A stretch of 64,000 nucleotides of DNA from Methanosarcina sp. KYL-1 (GTDB taxonomy: Archaea > Halobacteriota > Methanosarcinia > Methanosarcinales > Methanosarcinaceae), in the NCBI RefSeq assembly GCF_024372725.1, contig NZ_VOUA01000002.1:1-64000 (forward strand). The letters are read 5' to 3'. The position numbers and the translations under genes are program-made. Positions 1-9,100 of the stretch are shown in pieces. Position 1 is the first letter of the stretch; every line of letters starts with the position of its first letter. The notes beneath the pieces were generated by a model, which saw nothing but the letters and a program-made list of their open reading frames with translations, was not told where the DNA came from and searched no databases.

Positions 1-417
1 TTTGCAGGATAGATTCTATACCGAAGCACTTTCAACAATCAGTTCACCTTTTAGGTATCAATATACTATCCAATAATCTTTCTCTGGCATATTATTTTAT
101 GTAGATGGTTACTATACATATGTTAATGAAGTTGCGTTGTTGGAGTTGACGGGCTGTATCCAGCCTTTGAAAAAGCGGGGATTAGCCCTTAATGCTCCTA
201 AAATCCCATAAGTCCTTCCATTTGAACTTAAGTACTTTTGGAAAATCTTATTTATCTTACAAACTTCCTGTCCTTTCCCGGCAATATCTTATTTGATTCT
301 TAGCCTGAGTGGCTGGGCAGAGTTACAATATTTGCAAGCAATCTTATTATTTTGAAAAAAATCCCTGCGTTTTCTTTGGCCTGCAGGGTGCTTATCTATA
401 GGATATTTTAAACCAAT

Positions 418-545
418 ATTACGACTAAAATTACGACTAAAATTACGACTAAAATTACGACTAAAATTACGACTAAAATTACGACTAAAATTGCAACTAA
501 AATTGCAACTAAAATTGCAACTAAAATTGCAACTAAAATTGCGAA
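418..545. repeat. 12-bp tandem repeat array
   Basis: About ten head-to-tail copies of a 12-bp unit. The first copies read ATTACGACTAAA and the later ones ATTGCAACTAAA, so the array has two homogenised halves. The unit is a multiple of three and a frame stays open through it (repeating Ile-Thr-Thr-Lys), but no start codon or flanking gene supports translation. Confidence 0.9.
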
Positions 546-556
546 TGAAATAACGA

Positions 557-845
557 TTTTGATTTATGATGTTCTAAAAAAAGAAATGTTTGCGTTCCCA
601 TCCTGGAAAACCTGGAATCCTTGAACGGAATTCCAGAGAGGCTTTTTCTGGGAAGAGATACAAAATATTGAACTCGATGTGTGGTTGCGCTTTTGTTGGT
701 TTTATTTTTATTTCCCTAATTCCCGGTTTTCGTTCTTTTGTGTGGAGTAGTGTTCGCTGTGGGGTTAAAGGGATGAGAACGCAAAGTATACTATGACTTC
801 CCAGTATTTAATACTTTTCAATGTATAAGTAACACATAATGTTAC
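557..845. repeat. Direct repeat copy A (about 290 bp)
   Basis: This segment matches 1491-1791 over its whole length at high identity by eye. Both begin with TTTTGATTTATGA, share GTGTGGAGTAGTGTTCGC, and end near ACACATAATGTTA. The differences are scattered point changes and small indels, which suggests an old duplication. No terminal inverted repeat or transposase is visible. Confidence 0.8.
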
Positions 846-1490
846 TAAATAGATATATGTATCATACACCCCTCTAATTTTCCGTTATTGTTTTAATGTT
901 ATTGCACCTTTATAACATTTTTGGGTAGTAATCGCTTTTTCCACGCCGTATGCAACTGTAGCATGCTGGCCATTCAGCAGAAAAGCAACGTCTGAACTAT
1001 GACGTAGAACCAAACAAATAAACAAAAATAGAAGATCTGAACATATTTTTCATCCTGTACTCTTTTTCACCCCGGAAATACCTGCTTTACGCCCGGGACA
1101 AAAACGGTATTACCGATCCATTCTGTTTGTAAGGGTTAGGATCCAGGATTTCTGGGCTGCCGTTTTTATTACTTGATGCATGTTAACCACGTCATAACGG
1201 ATGACCTACACTTTTCCTGCAGGCAGTTCTTCATCAGTATTTGTCCGGGGGTCGATAGAAAAGGCCAATTTCATCTTTTCTTCTGTTATTTGAGCTACTC
1301 CCATGAGTTTAATTCGATTTTTGAAAATTGGGTAGTGGGGTCAGTTACTGAAACTTATAAGCAGAAGAATGGCTCTCAAATTCGGTCAAACATGGTGATG
1401 TGCCCTTCTTTTCTTCTTTTCAGATTGATCCCTGACCCAAGGACGAGGCCGAAAACGTAGCCGAAAATTAGAAGGAATTGAATATCACAA

Positions 1491-1791
1491 TTTTGATTTA
1501 TGACGCTCTAAAAAAAGAAATAATTGCGTTCCCACCCAAGAAAACCTGGAAGTTTCGAACGGCATTCAAGAGAGTCGTTTTTTTCTGGGAAGAGATACAA
1601 AGTACTGAGTTCGATGTGGTTGCGCGTCTGTTGGTTTTAATTATTATTTTCCCTAATTCCCTAAATTCCCTGTTTTCATTCTTTCGTGTGGAGTAGTGTT
1701 CGCTGTGGGGTTGAAGGGATGAGAACGCAATGTATACTATGACCTCCCAGTATTTAATACTTTTGAAAATATATGTAACACATAATGTTAT
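1491..1791. repeat. Direct repeat copy B (about 300 bp)
   Basis: Partner of the copy at 557-845. Open frames inside the two copies are not conserved in length or sequence, so the repeat is more likely non-coding than a duplicated gene. Confidence 0.8.
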
Positions 1792-2214
1792 TCTACTTCA
1801 TTACAATTGTTACATCTTTTTAATATTAACTCATTATTTTAATGTTATTGCATCTCTCTAATATTGTTGTATTATTTTAATGGTATTGTAATACCATAAT
1901 ATCATTAAACTAACCCTGGCCCTGAAATTTTCTCTATAATGCCACAAGGGCCTGATTTATTCTCATTTCACTTTGTAAAACCGGATCTTTTCCCTGGCTG
2001 AATATTTCAGGTAACCTTGAATAATCTTCCAAAGTAACAATACAACAGGAATCAGGTAAGAAAAGCAACATTAAGAAAGAAAAATTAAAGGAAATTAAGG
2101 AGAAAATTTAAAAGCTGTTTTTCCGGAAAAAAACATTTTCCATGAAATCTTCATTATATTTTTTCCACTTAATCTTTTTCAGGTGAATATTAAATGTGTT
2201 TCTGACTCACTTTT

Positions 2215-2673
2215 TCACGAGTCCTGGTTTATTTCCATTACATTTCCTTCTTCATCGGTAACCGTAATCTTTCCTTCTTTCATGCTGAAGCTGGATACCA
2301 TCTTCCCTGATTCGTCGTAGGCAATCCAGAAAACGGTTTCCCCGTCTTCGGACCAGAGGTATTCTATCTTTGAGACATCTTCTTCCGTATTTGTCTCGTA
2401 TACGGCTTTGCACATCAATACCCCGTCAATAACTTCGGTCCCCGTTATTTTCATTGTGACCATTTCTCCTGTCTGGGGGTTTGATGCCTGCCAGGAAGAT
2501 CCAACAGAGCACCAGTCTTCCGAGTTCCCCGTAGAGGTAATTTCCATCTCTATTTCCTCTTCTTCCTCTGCATCCTCGTGGTTTCCATCTTCTCCGCTTT
2601 CGCTACATCCAGAGGAGGCCGCAAAAAGGGCACATGAGATCACTATAAGTAATACAAGCCATTTTTTCAACAA
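2215..2673 (-). CDS. Small acidic lipoprotein of unknown function
   Basis: A 152-residue predicted exported lipoprotein. The N-terminus has two lysines and a hydrophobic segment ending in a lipobox-like ASSGC with the cysteine at about residue 23, followed by a very acidic stretch (residues 28-45). The rest looks like a small beta-rich domain. No homologous family is recognised. The start appears to be TTG at 2673 (a second TTG follows directly), preceded by a strong AAGGAGGG-type ribosome binding site about 9 nt upstream. It is monocistronic, with AT-rich DNA on both sides. Confidence 0.75.
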   Translation of the reverse strand: MLKKWLVLLIVISCALFAASSGCSESGEDGNHEDAEEEEEIEMEITSTGNSEDWCSVGSSWQASNPQTGEMVTMKITGTEVIDGVLMCKAVYETNTEEDVSKIEYLWSEDGETVFWIAYDESGKMVSSFSMKEGKITVTDEEGNVMEINQDS

Positions 2674-3061
2674 ACTTGCTATCCCTCCTTGTTAACTTCC
2701 AGATTTAATATCTACTCTCTTCTCCCCTATATCTTCTTTTTATTTATATATGCTGTTTTCTGGTTCTTCTGGCAGAATACTTTTTATATCTCCATGGAAG
2801 AGTCATCTTAGCTTTCATCTTAACTCTCAGGCGCTTTCACTCCCCTAATTCCCGATTCCGGCCCATGTCTTAATATCATTGAGTTGAAAGTGGCCCCGAG
2901 AAATTAAAATCACATAATAGGACGGAGTTTTTGGCAATTATTTATATATACGAAAGAAAAACTCACAATTAAAATTATATACTTATATAAAATTCTTTAA
3001 TCTCCCTCCGGAGATGAAAAAGGTCCGGGGAGATTGTAATAAACAGTTGAGGAATTTTTGC
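2674..3061. other. Intergenic region between divergent genes
   Basis: It separates the lipoprotein gene (minus) from the radical SAM gene (plus) and is AT-rich. TATA-like runs near 2740-2750 and 2940-2950 could serve the two divergent promoters. An in-frame ATG at 3014 lies within it, but the better ribosome binding site favours the downstream start. Nothing else is recognised. Confidence 0.4.
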
Positions 3062-4066
3062 ATGCATGATAGGCTCATGACTCCGGAAATAAAAGCTCTC
3101 CTCATTTCCATCGGTTCCGTTTCCATAGATCCTTCCCTCGTTCCGCGGGCCCGGGGCTCCACAGCAGGCCCTGGAGCAGGTATCAGTTCCGTTTTCTTCA
3201 GGTCGGGGGAAAGAAGGGTAAGGCTAAGCATCAGAGAAGATTCCCCTCTTTCCATAGAAAAATCAGGAGACGAATCAGGAGGTGAAAGCATGGTTTCGCT
3301 CTTTTTTGAAGGGAAAGAGCTGGCCCGCGGAAGGCTTGAGCCTGCCCTTGCCCATTGTCCGGAGCAGGCTTTCATTACCCTCTGCGAAAGGTGTATCTTT
3401 GACTGTAAATACTGTCCCGTGCCCAAACTCCAGGGACATGTCAAGAGTGAAGAAGACGTCCTGAAAATCGTCGATGAAGTTTTTAAGGCAGGCCAGCTTA
3501 AAGCCATTTCCCTCACCTCGGGTGTCGAGGAAACCGTTGAAGGAGAGGTGGACCGCGTGCTCGGGCTGCTCCCGGCCCTCAAAAAGTATGGTGTTCCCAT
3601 AGGGGTTTCGGTGTATCCCACCGAGGGCTGTTCCCGAAAATTCTACGAAGCCGGAGCTTCCGAAGTCAAGTATAACGTGGAAACAATGGACAGTGAAATT
3701 TTCCAGAAGGTCTGCGGGGGCCTTTTCCTTGACGAGATCCTGGAAAGGCTCAAAGAAGCTGTGGACATTTTCGGAAAAAACAGGGTCTTTAGCAATTTCA
3801 TAATAGGGCTTGGAGAAACAGATGATGCCGTCCGGGAAGGAATCGAAACTCTTGCAAAAATGGGTGTAATTCCTGTCCTGCGCCCGGTAAGCCCTCATCC
3901 TTTAAGGGCTGGAGATTGTTTTGCCGAACGCCCATCGCCTGAGCGCCTTTTGAAGCTTGCAAAAATGGAGGCTGAAATCCTCAAAAAATACGGGTTGAAA
4001 CCCGAACTGGCAGAAACCATGTGTCCCAGATGCACTGGCTGCGACCTTGTGCCCTCAGACCTTTGA
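3062..4066 (+). CDS. Radical SAM protein
   Basis: Radical S-adenosylmethionine enzyme. The cluster motif is Cys-x3-Cys-x2-Cys in CERCIFDCKYC, about one third into the protein and slightly longer-spaced than in BioB-like proteins only in context. A TIM-barrel-like C-terminal region follows, ending in a second cysteine group, CPRCTGC, that could hold an auxiliary iron-sulfur cluster. The substrate cannot be deduced. I chose ATG 3062 (334 residues) because TTGAGG lies about 9 nt upstream. An in-frame ATG at 3014 would add 16 residues but has GGAG only one or two bases before it. It resembles archaeal radical SAM proteins related to biotin synthase and pyruvate-formate-lyase activators; not PylB, whose start and motif context differ. 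Confidence 0.85.
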   Translation: MHDRLMTPEIKALLISIGSVSIDPSLVPRARGSTAGPGAGISSVFFRSGERRVRLSIREDSPLSIEKSGDESGGESMVSLFFEGKELARGRLEPALAHCPEQAFITLCERCIFDCKYCPVPKLQGHVKSEEDVLKIVDEVFKAGQLKAISLTSGVEETVEGEVDRVLGLLPALKKYGVPIGVSVYPTEGCSRKFYEAGASEVKYNVETMDSEIFQKVCGGLFLDEILERLKEAVDIFGKNRVFSNFIIGLGETDDAVREGIETLAKMGVIPVLRPVSPHPLRAGDCFAERPSPERLLKLAKMEAEILKKYGLKPELAETMCPRCTGCDLVPSDL

Positions 4067-4068
4067 CC

Positions 4069-4150
4069 CTTTTTTCCTTTTCCTTTTCCCTTTCCTTTTC
4101 CTTTTCCCTTTCCTTTTCCTTTTCCTTTTTCCTTTTCCTTTTCTTTTTTG
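4069..4150. repeat. Polypyrimidine simple repeat
   Basis: A run of CCTTTT/CCCTTT hexamer-like units directly after the radical SAM stop codon. On the plus strand it is T-rich, so besides being a simple repeat it could act as an archaeal oligo-T transcription terminator for the upstream gene. Confidence 0.7.
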
Positions 4151-4977
4151 TTTATCCTCCCTGATTTTCAAGTTTTCCCAAACACCGACCATATAATTTC
4201 CACTGGAACTTTTCTCTGGTTTATTTTTTTGATATGGATATTTCTCCCCTTCCCTATCTATTTTTCTTCCTATTCTATATCTTTTTCAATGTATTCCTAA
4301 GATTACATTTCTTATGAATGTGACTTCACATTCTATTTTTATGCAGATGTGCTTTACCTTTTCTTTTCTTTTCCCTCCCTGTATCGTGGAAGTATTTATT
4401 TCCCGGAAGGTTCAAGTTCACATTTTTTTTATCCATTGCATAAGAATTCATCTACCCCTTTATTTCCCATGGAATCTACATACTAACGAAATGTTCCTTG
4501 CCGAATATATATAGGACTTATATGGGCTCCCTGATATGTATCTCAATTATTATGAACAGTCCGGGCACTGACAGAGACAGAGCAGAGAAAAAGTTTTTAT
4601 CGTTTGAGGTGTTACACCCCTCCATTTCCGATGGAGTTTTTAAATGTTTCATGGGGTGTATACTATATAATATATAATATTCCCGTGAATTAAAATGTGA
4701 AAAAAAGATCCGGATAAATCCTGAATTTCCGGAGTGGATCAGGGACCTTAATTGAAAAGGTTTCGACTCAGTAAGGTTTCATTTTTTTCGAAAATTAACC
4801 GAAGTCTTGCCTTTTCTCAGGATTAATGTTTTCTGATAAAACTTTAGAATCGTTTTTTATAAAAACGGCAACCCCTTCATTTCCACTGGAATAATCATGA
4901 TAAATTCTTTCCTTATATATTCTTGAAGTACTCCGGGTATATGGTTGTGCCATACAGGGTTGTATTTGCCTGTTTCC
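4151..4977. other. AT-rich intergenic region
   Basis: No supported gene in about 830 bases. A TATA-rich run lies at 4660-4680 (ACTATATAATATATAATATT) but has no gene downstream on the plus strand. A small stem followed by T residues is listed separately. Short motifs of the form TTTCC-ACTGGAA recur near 4196 and 4878. Confidence 0.4.
4620..4641 (+). terminator. Possible stem-loop followed by T-run
   Basis: CTCCAT and ATGGAG form a 6-bp stem around a TTCCG loop and are followed by five T residues. No gene lies directly upstream on the plus strand, so its role is unclear; it may be chance. Confidence 0.3.
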
Positions 4978-5781
4978 TCAGGCTTCCCCGCCCGCCTTCA
5001 GCACTTCTTCCGCGCTCATTCCGCCGTGAACGATCTTTGCGATTTTCCGGACCAGGCCTGTCGGGTCTTCTGCCTGGAAGACATTTCTGCCAATGGCAAC
5101 TCCCCTTCCTCCTGCCTCAAGGGATCCCTCGATCATCTCAAGAAGTTCCCTTTCGGACCCTACTTTCGGGCCGCCTGCAATTATCACAGGCACCGGACAC
5201 CCATTAACGACTTCCCTGAAGGTTTCCGGGCTTCCAGTGTAATTTGTCTTGATGATGTCGGCTCCGAGCTCGGCCCCGATCCTGGCAGCGTGCTTTACCA
5301 CTTCCACATCGTATTCCGAGCGGACTTTCTTTCCTCTGGGATACATCATGGCAAGGAGAGGCATGCCCCATTCATCGCATTTCCTTGCGACCTGTCCGAG
5401 CCCCTCGAGCATTTCAAACTCGTCCTCTGCTCCGATGTTGATGTGGACCGAGACTGCATCGGCTCCTACCTTGATTGCCTCTTCCACGGTTGTGACCAGC
5501 ACCTTGTGGTTCGGGTCCACTGCAAGGGAGGTTGAGGCTGAGAGGTGGATGATCAGGCCTACATCGTGCCCGTATCCCCTGTGCCCGTATTTTGGAAGGC
5601 CCATGTGGCCCAGCACAGCGTTTGCCCCGCCTTCCGCGACCTTGTTGACAGTCTCCTGGAGGTTTTCAATCCCTTTGATGGGGCCTGCCCCCACTCCGTG
5701 GTCCATGGGAATGACAATGGCGTTTCGTGTATTCCGGTCGAAAATGCGCTCCATCCTTACGGATTTACCGATTGTGCTCAT
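4978..5781 (-). CDS. aroA': 2-amino-3,7-dideoxy-D-threo-hept-6-ulosonate synthase (AroA'-type class I aldolase)
   Basis: A 267-residue class I aldolase of the DeoC/FbaB-like family. In methanogens the close relatives condense a 6-deoxy-5-ketofructose phosphate with aspartate semialdehyde, the first step of the archaeal route to 3-dehydroquinate and aromatic amino acids. Visible features are the N-terminal PMDHGVG segment, a Schiff-base lysine in the [10 protein letters not shown] strand, and the phosphate-binding IIAGGPKVG and [10 protein letters not shown] segments. A fructose-bisphosphate aldolase role is the main alternative, because the two activities share this fold. The gene is preceded by a close TATA box and is probably nearly leaderless. 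Confidence 0.85.
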   Translation of the reverse strand: MSTIGKSVRMERIFDRNTRNAIVIPMDHGVGAGPIKGIENLQETVNKVAEGGANAVLGHMGLPKYGHRGYGHDVGLIIHLSASTSLAVDPNHKVLVTTVEEAIKVGADAVSVHINIGAEDEFEMLEGLGQVARKCDEWGMPLLAMMYPRGKKVRSEYDVEVVKHAARIGAELGADIIKTNYTGSPETFREVVNGCPVPVIIAGGPKVGSERELLEMIEGSLEAGGRGVAIGRNVFQAEDPTGLVRKIAKIVHGGMSAEEVLKAGGEA

Positions 5782-5800
5782 GAGGTTTGATATATGGATT

Positions 5801-5815
5801 GGATAATATATACTT
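5801..5815 (-). promoter_or_regulatory. TATA box of the aroA' gene
   Basis: On the minus strand the sequence AGTATATATTATCC lies about 20-33 nt upstream of the start codon at 5781. At the usual archaeal distance of about 25 nt from TATA box to transcription start, the mRNA would begin within a few bases of the ATG. No ribosome binding site is visible, consistent with a leaderless transcript. Confidence 0.5.
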
Positions 5816-5882
5816 TATCTATATATTTCGGGATCCCGCGAGATTTTTCCTGATTTTTTCTTATTCTGTCAGTTCGGGGATC

Positions 5883-6398
5883 TTATTTCGTGTTTTCGTT
5901 CTGGTAAATCCCGGAATAACCTTCTTCTACCTCGCTGTCAAGGGTATAAAAAAGCAGCTGCATTATCCGGGCGTCTTTCTTTAACCTGAAGCCCGCCGGG
6001 TTGTAAATAACAAGCATGGATTCACTGCGCCCCCGGTATCCCGCATCCCACACTGCAGTCTCAAGGGTGGCTCCGCAGCGGATCAGGGTTGAACGCGGTT
6101 TTGCAATTGCGGCAAGGTTCCTGGGGATGTTTACTATTTCATTGAAAAGAACCTTATAAATCCCGGCTGGCAGGTGGATCCAGCCCTCTTCGTCAAATTC
6201 CAGGAGCTGGCTCTCGGGAATTTTTCTTCCGGAATTGTCAAAATCCACGGCTCCGACACCCTCAATGGTCTTTACTTCCTTCAGAGTGAGTTCGAGTCCG
6301 TTAGGCTGGATCTGGGTTTCGATGTCCACTGCATTTTCCAGTAGAGGGGGGGTCATCTTCACCAGTTTCCTAAGTTCGTTGCTGGATAGAAGCGTCAT
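5883..6398 (-). CDS. dut: dUTP diphosphatase (archaeal dUTPase/dCTP deaminase family)
   Basis: A 171-residue trimeric all-beta nucleotide hydrolase that would remove dUTP and supply dUMP for thymidylate synthesis. The sequence has the family's central motif: AKPRSTLIRCGATLETAVWDAGYRG contains the Arg-Ser-Thr phosphate-binding loop and the aspartate of the DAGYRG motif. The missing glutamate-based deaminase pattern and the WDAGYRG sequence favour a dUTPase over a dCTP deaminase; a bifunctional enzyme cannot be excluded. It lies about 100 nt upstream of aroA' on the same strand, but aroA' has its own TATA box. Confidence 0.8.
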   Translation of the reverse strand: MTLLSSNELRKLVKMTPPLLENAVDIETQIQPNGLELTLKEVKTIEGVGAVDFDNSGRKIPESQLLEFDEEGWIHLPAGIYKVLFNEIVNIPRNLAAIAKPRSTLIRCGATLETAVWDAGYRGRSESMLVIYNPAGFRLKKDARIMQLLFYTLDSEVEEGYSGIYQNENTK

Positions 6399-6730
6399 GG
6401 GGACTTTTATTTGTAAGGATGCTTTATTATCGTTTCGGACTCATTATTTCCCTTTGTTTTGTGGCTACCTTTTTATTGCTGACCGTTTTATTTGCTGAAT
6501 ACTCGCCGGTTTTTTTCTTTGCGGTTCATGCAATCCTTTTTTCGGTTCCAATCTCAGGTTTCGATCATTTGTCTGGAAAACATCTCCCACATCTAAAAGT
6601 TATTCCTATTTATATGATTGATTACCTGTATTCCTCGAAAAAGCTTTATTGTTATGTAAATAAATACTGTATGTTATTCTGGATAGAATTGTTTTTTTCG
6701 TTTTTATAATGGACAAAGGGGCTGCTAAAA
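6399..6730. other. Intergenic region
   Basis: About 330 bases between dut (minus) and the DUF2341 protein gene (plus). An open plus-strand frame at 6419-6709 rich in Phe, Leu and Tyr exists, but it overlaps the promoter region of dut, lacks a ribosome binding site and resembles nothing, so I do not call it. A T-rich run at 6690-6712 precedes the next gene. Confidence 0.4.
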
Positions 6731-8788
6731 ATGACTGCCAGATCAATTGAATGCGGAATCATTTATGTATTCCTCATATGTGTTCTAATTACGGGCTCTG
6801 CCCTTGCTGAAACGGATGACCCGTGGGCTTATTCTGAGAAAATTGTCGTAACTGAGAATGCCGGTAAAGACCTTACAGGCTACCAGGTTCCGATAATTCT
6901 CGATTCTTCGAATTTCAATTTCTCCAAAGCTAAAGCCGATGGTTCAGACCTTCGTTTCTTTGTGGGAGAAAAGGAACTTGATTACTGGGTCGAGACCTGG
7001 GACCCGAAGAGCGGGGAAGCCACCGTCTGGGTCAGGGTCTCTTTCCTCCCTGCAAACGGGCAAAGGACTGTCCTCATGAAGTATGGGAACCCCGCAGCAA
7101 AATCGGTAAGCAGTGGAAAAGATACTTTTGAATTTTTCGATGATTTTACGGGCAGTAGCCTCCAGAGCCTTTTCTGGAATGCTAAATATGACGGGGAGGG
7201 ATTTGTAGAGGTCAGGAACGGAATCTGCAAGCTTGTAGTTCCCAGGGTTCATCCCAATGACTTTTCCCTGATTTACACCCGGGACAGCTTTGAGATTAAT
7301 TCCATGTTCGTGGCCAGGAGGATGAAGGTCACAACCGGAGAAGACGAAAGGGGCCCTTTGCTGAGGCAGGGTCTCATAGACCAGATCGACACCACCAAAA
7401 ACGAGATTAAGCACGAGACCGAACTTGCCAATGAGACAAGGGTGCGCTGGGAGCTTACTTCCAGAAAGGAGAACTTCCGTACTTTTGACCTGACAAATGT
7501 CAGGGTCCCGGAAGGAGAATGGTATACATCGGGGATTGCCTGGTATGGGGATGACGACAACCGCAGTGTTGCCTGGTTCAAAAACGGAGTCCGGGACTCA
7601 AGGATGGATTACACCTCAACCGCGTATGTCACCAACCTGCCCATGCACCTTTACCTTTACGCAGCTTCCTATTCCGATGCCTCGGATAATACCGGATATA
7701 TGGCCGTGGACTACGTACTGGTCCGCAAATTTGTAGGGGTCGAGCCCACAATCCGCTTTGTTTCGGCTCCTGCAGGAACAGAACCTGCCGCAGAAGAAAC
7801 CGAACCAGCTGCAGAAGAGGTTACAGAGCCGAAAGTAGGGGAGGTTTCCACTCCCGAAGTTCCAGTTCCTGAAGAACCCGAGCAGGCGCCGGAAAACCTG
7901 ACTGAAGAGGAAGAAACTGTCCCTGAGGTGGTGTTCCCCGAATACAGTGTGGATGTTTCTGGAATTCGGCTTTCTTCTCCTTACCAGTTCAATTTCCCCT
8001 CCCTGGTTAAAGGGCTTGAGGCCTCAGGCATCGATACGATTTTCCTTAGCGTGGACACAACAGATGTCTGGCAGTACGAACGCTTTGTAAAATCGGCACA
8101 TGAAGAAGGACTTGAAGTGTACGCTGTGCTCCTTGAAGACCCGGATTGTACAGGTGCCTGGGACCTGAACACTTCCCTTGATGCCGTGGATGCTGTCCTT
8201 GACTATAATAAGAAGTCCCTGGGAGCCTTTGACGGGATTACTATCTATATGGAATCATCTGCGGACCCGGCTTCCAAAGACGGCTGTATGGATTACGTGT
8301 CCCTGTTTGAGGCTGCATCCGAAAAAGCCGGAGGAAATGTCTCCTTCTCTGCAAACCTGCCCCCACGCTATGCTGCCTCGAATATTGAAGAAATTGCCCC
8401 ATTTGTCGATTTCTTCGTGGTCAGGGCGTATGACAGGGGGACTACAAACCTGAATTCCTCCTCTCTTATCGTGGACGCCGTTGTGCCACAGATGGGAGAA
8501 ATCAGGGGAGCGGGCTCAAAAGGCCTTATAGAAGTTTCGGTGGGTGAGGGCTTCGAAGATAAAATGGCGATACAGAAATGTTTTGCATCCCTTGTGAAGT
8601 ATTATTCAGGAGACTCCACCTTCCTTGGGGTTTCGGTTTCAGACTATAAGGCATATGCCGGCCTGCCTATGAAAGCCGAAAAAGCGGAAGAAGAGCCCGA
8701 AAAGCCTGCAATTCCCGGATTCAAGTTGTTATCCGTGCTTCTTGCAGGACTGGGAGCTTTTGCTCTTCTTCGAAAGGGTAATAAGTGA
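6731..8788 (+). CDS. Secreted DUF2341 protein with PGF-CTERM anchor
   Basis: A 685-residue surface protein. Residues 1-26 form a signal peptide ending GSALA. The next region is a DUF2341-like beta domain (PVILDSSNF-type start, GSDLRFF, VLMKYGNPAA) followed by a lectin-like sandwich to about residue 340. A Pro/Glu-rich linker spans about 345-400. Residues 405-640 look like a TIM-barrel domain related to glycoside hydrolase or YngK-like folds; catalytic residues cannot be assigned. The C-terminus reads AIPGFKLLSVLLAGLGAF followed by Arg-Lys, the PGF-CTERM signal for archaeosortase processing and lipid attachment. The start is ATG 6731, with AAAGGGG about 10 nt upstream. Confidence 0.8.
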   Translation: MTARSIECGIIYVFLICVLITGSALAETDDPWAYSEKIVVTENAGKDLTGYQVPIILDSSNFNFSKAKADGSDLRFFVGEKELDYWVETWDPKSGEATVWVRVSFLPANGQRTVLMKYGNPAAKSVSSGKDTFEFFDDFTGSSLQSLFWNAKYDGEGFVEVRNGICKLVVPRVHPNDFSLIYTRDSFEINSMFVARRMKVTTGEDERGPLLRQGLIDQIDTTKNEIKHETELANETRVRWELTSRKENFRTFDLTNVRVPEGEWYTSGIAWYGDDDNRSVAWFKNGVRDSRMDYTSTAYVTNLPMHLYLYAASYSDASDNTGYMAVDYVLVRKFVGVEPTIRFVSAPAGTEPAAEETEPAAEEVTEPKVGEVSTPEVPVPEEPEQAPENLTEEEETVPEVVFPEYSVDVSGIRLSSPYQFNFPSLVKGLEASGIDTIFLSVDTTDVWQYERFVKSAHEEGLEVYAVLLEDPDCTGAWDLNTSLDAVDAVLDYNKKSLGAFDGITIYMESSADPASKDGCMDYVSLFEAASEKAGGNVSFSANLPPRYAASNIEEIAPFVDFFVVRAYDRGTTNLNSSSLIVDAVVPQMGEIRGAGSKGLIEVSVGEGFEDKMAIQKCFASLVKYYSGDSTFLGVSVSDYKAYAGLPMKAEKAEEEPEKPAIPGFKLLSVLLAGLGAFALLRKGNK

Positions 8789-9100
8789 AGATGGAGGCCT
8801 GAAGGGGAAATAAGCTCTTTTGGGAACATATTTTCCCTTCTTTCCTTCTCTTCCCCTCTCTTTTTGCGGTTCCCTTTTCCTTTCTTTTGTTCTTTTTCCT
8901 TTACTTTCTTCCTTTTTCTTTTTTATCGCCCTTTTCTCTTTATTTTTTCTTGCTATCTCTTTATTTATCCTGTTGCTTGTGGATTTGTATCATATAATTA
9001 TTTTTAATATATTATTTATTAAAACGAAATCTATATAATTCTTCATATATTATGTTTATGTGGAATTCTTTGGCATGCCTGACAGAATTCCATCAAGAAA
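8789..9100. other. T-rich intergenic region with probable terminator
   Basis: 8820-8960 is a long pyrimidine-rich run with several T tracts on the plus strand, suitable for archaeal oligo-T termination after the DUF2341 gene. The following 8990-9060 is AT-rich (TATTTTTAATATATTATTTA) and probably holds the promoter of the PKD protein gene. Confidence 0.45.

Larger units (their letters stand above)
1..2214. other. Gene-poor AT-rich region
   Basis: I see no convincing coding region here. The few open frames (for example 590-796, 1173-1460 and 1478-1696) have no recognisable motifs and no good ribosome binding site, and two of them lie inside copies of the same direct repeat. The region holds a 12-bp tandem array, a 290-bp direct repeat pair, and AT-rich stretches sharing short motifs near 870-930 and 1830-1890. 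It may be a decayed mobile or duplicated segment. Confidence 0.6.

Noticed and set aside
418-545. Possible CRISPR array
   Set aside because: Units are 12 bp and directly adjacent, with no spacers; other arrays in the window are likewise spacer-free. No cas genes are present.
1173-1460. 95-codon open frame in the left region
   Set aside because: No ribosome binding site, no motif, unusual composition (many Phe, His, Ser), and surrounded by repeat DNA.
3275-3898. Antisense open frame in the radical SAM gene
   Set aside because: The plus strand has the radical SAM cysteine motif and a good start; the antisense frame has no recognisable features.
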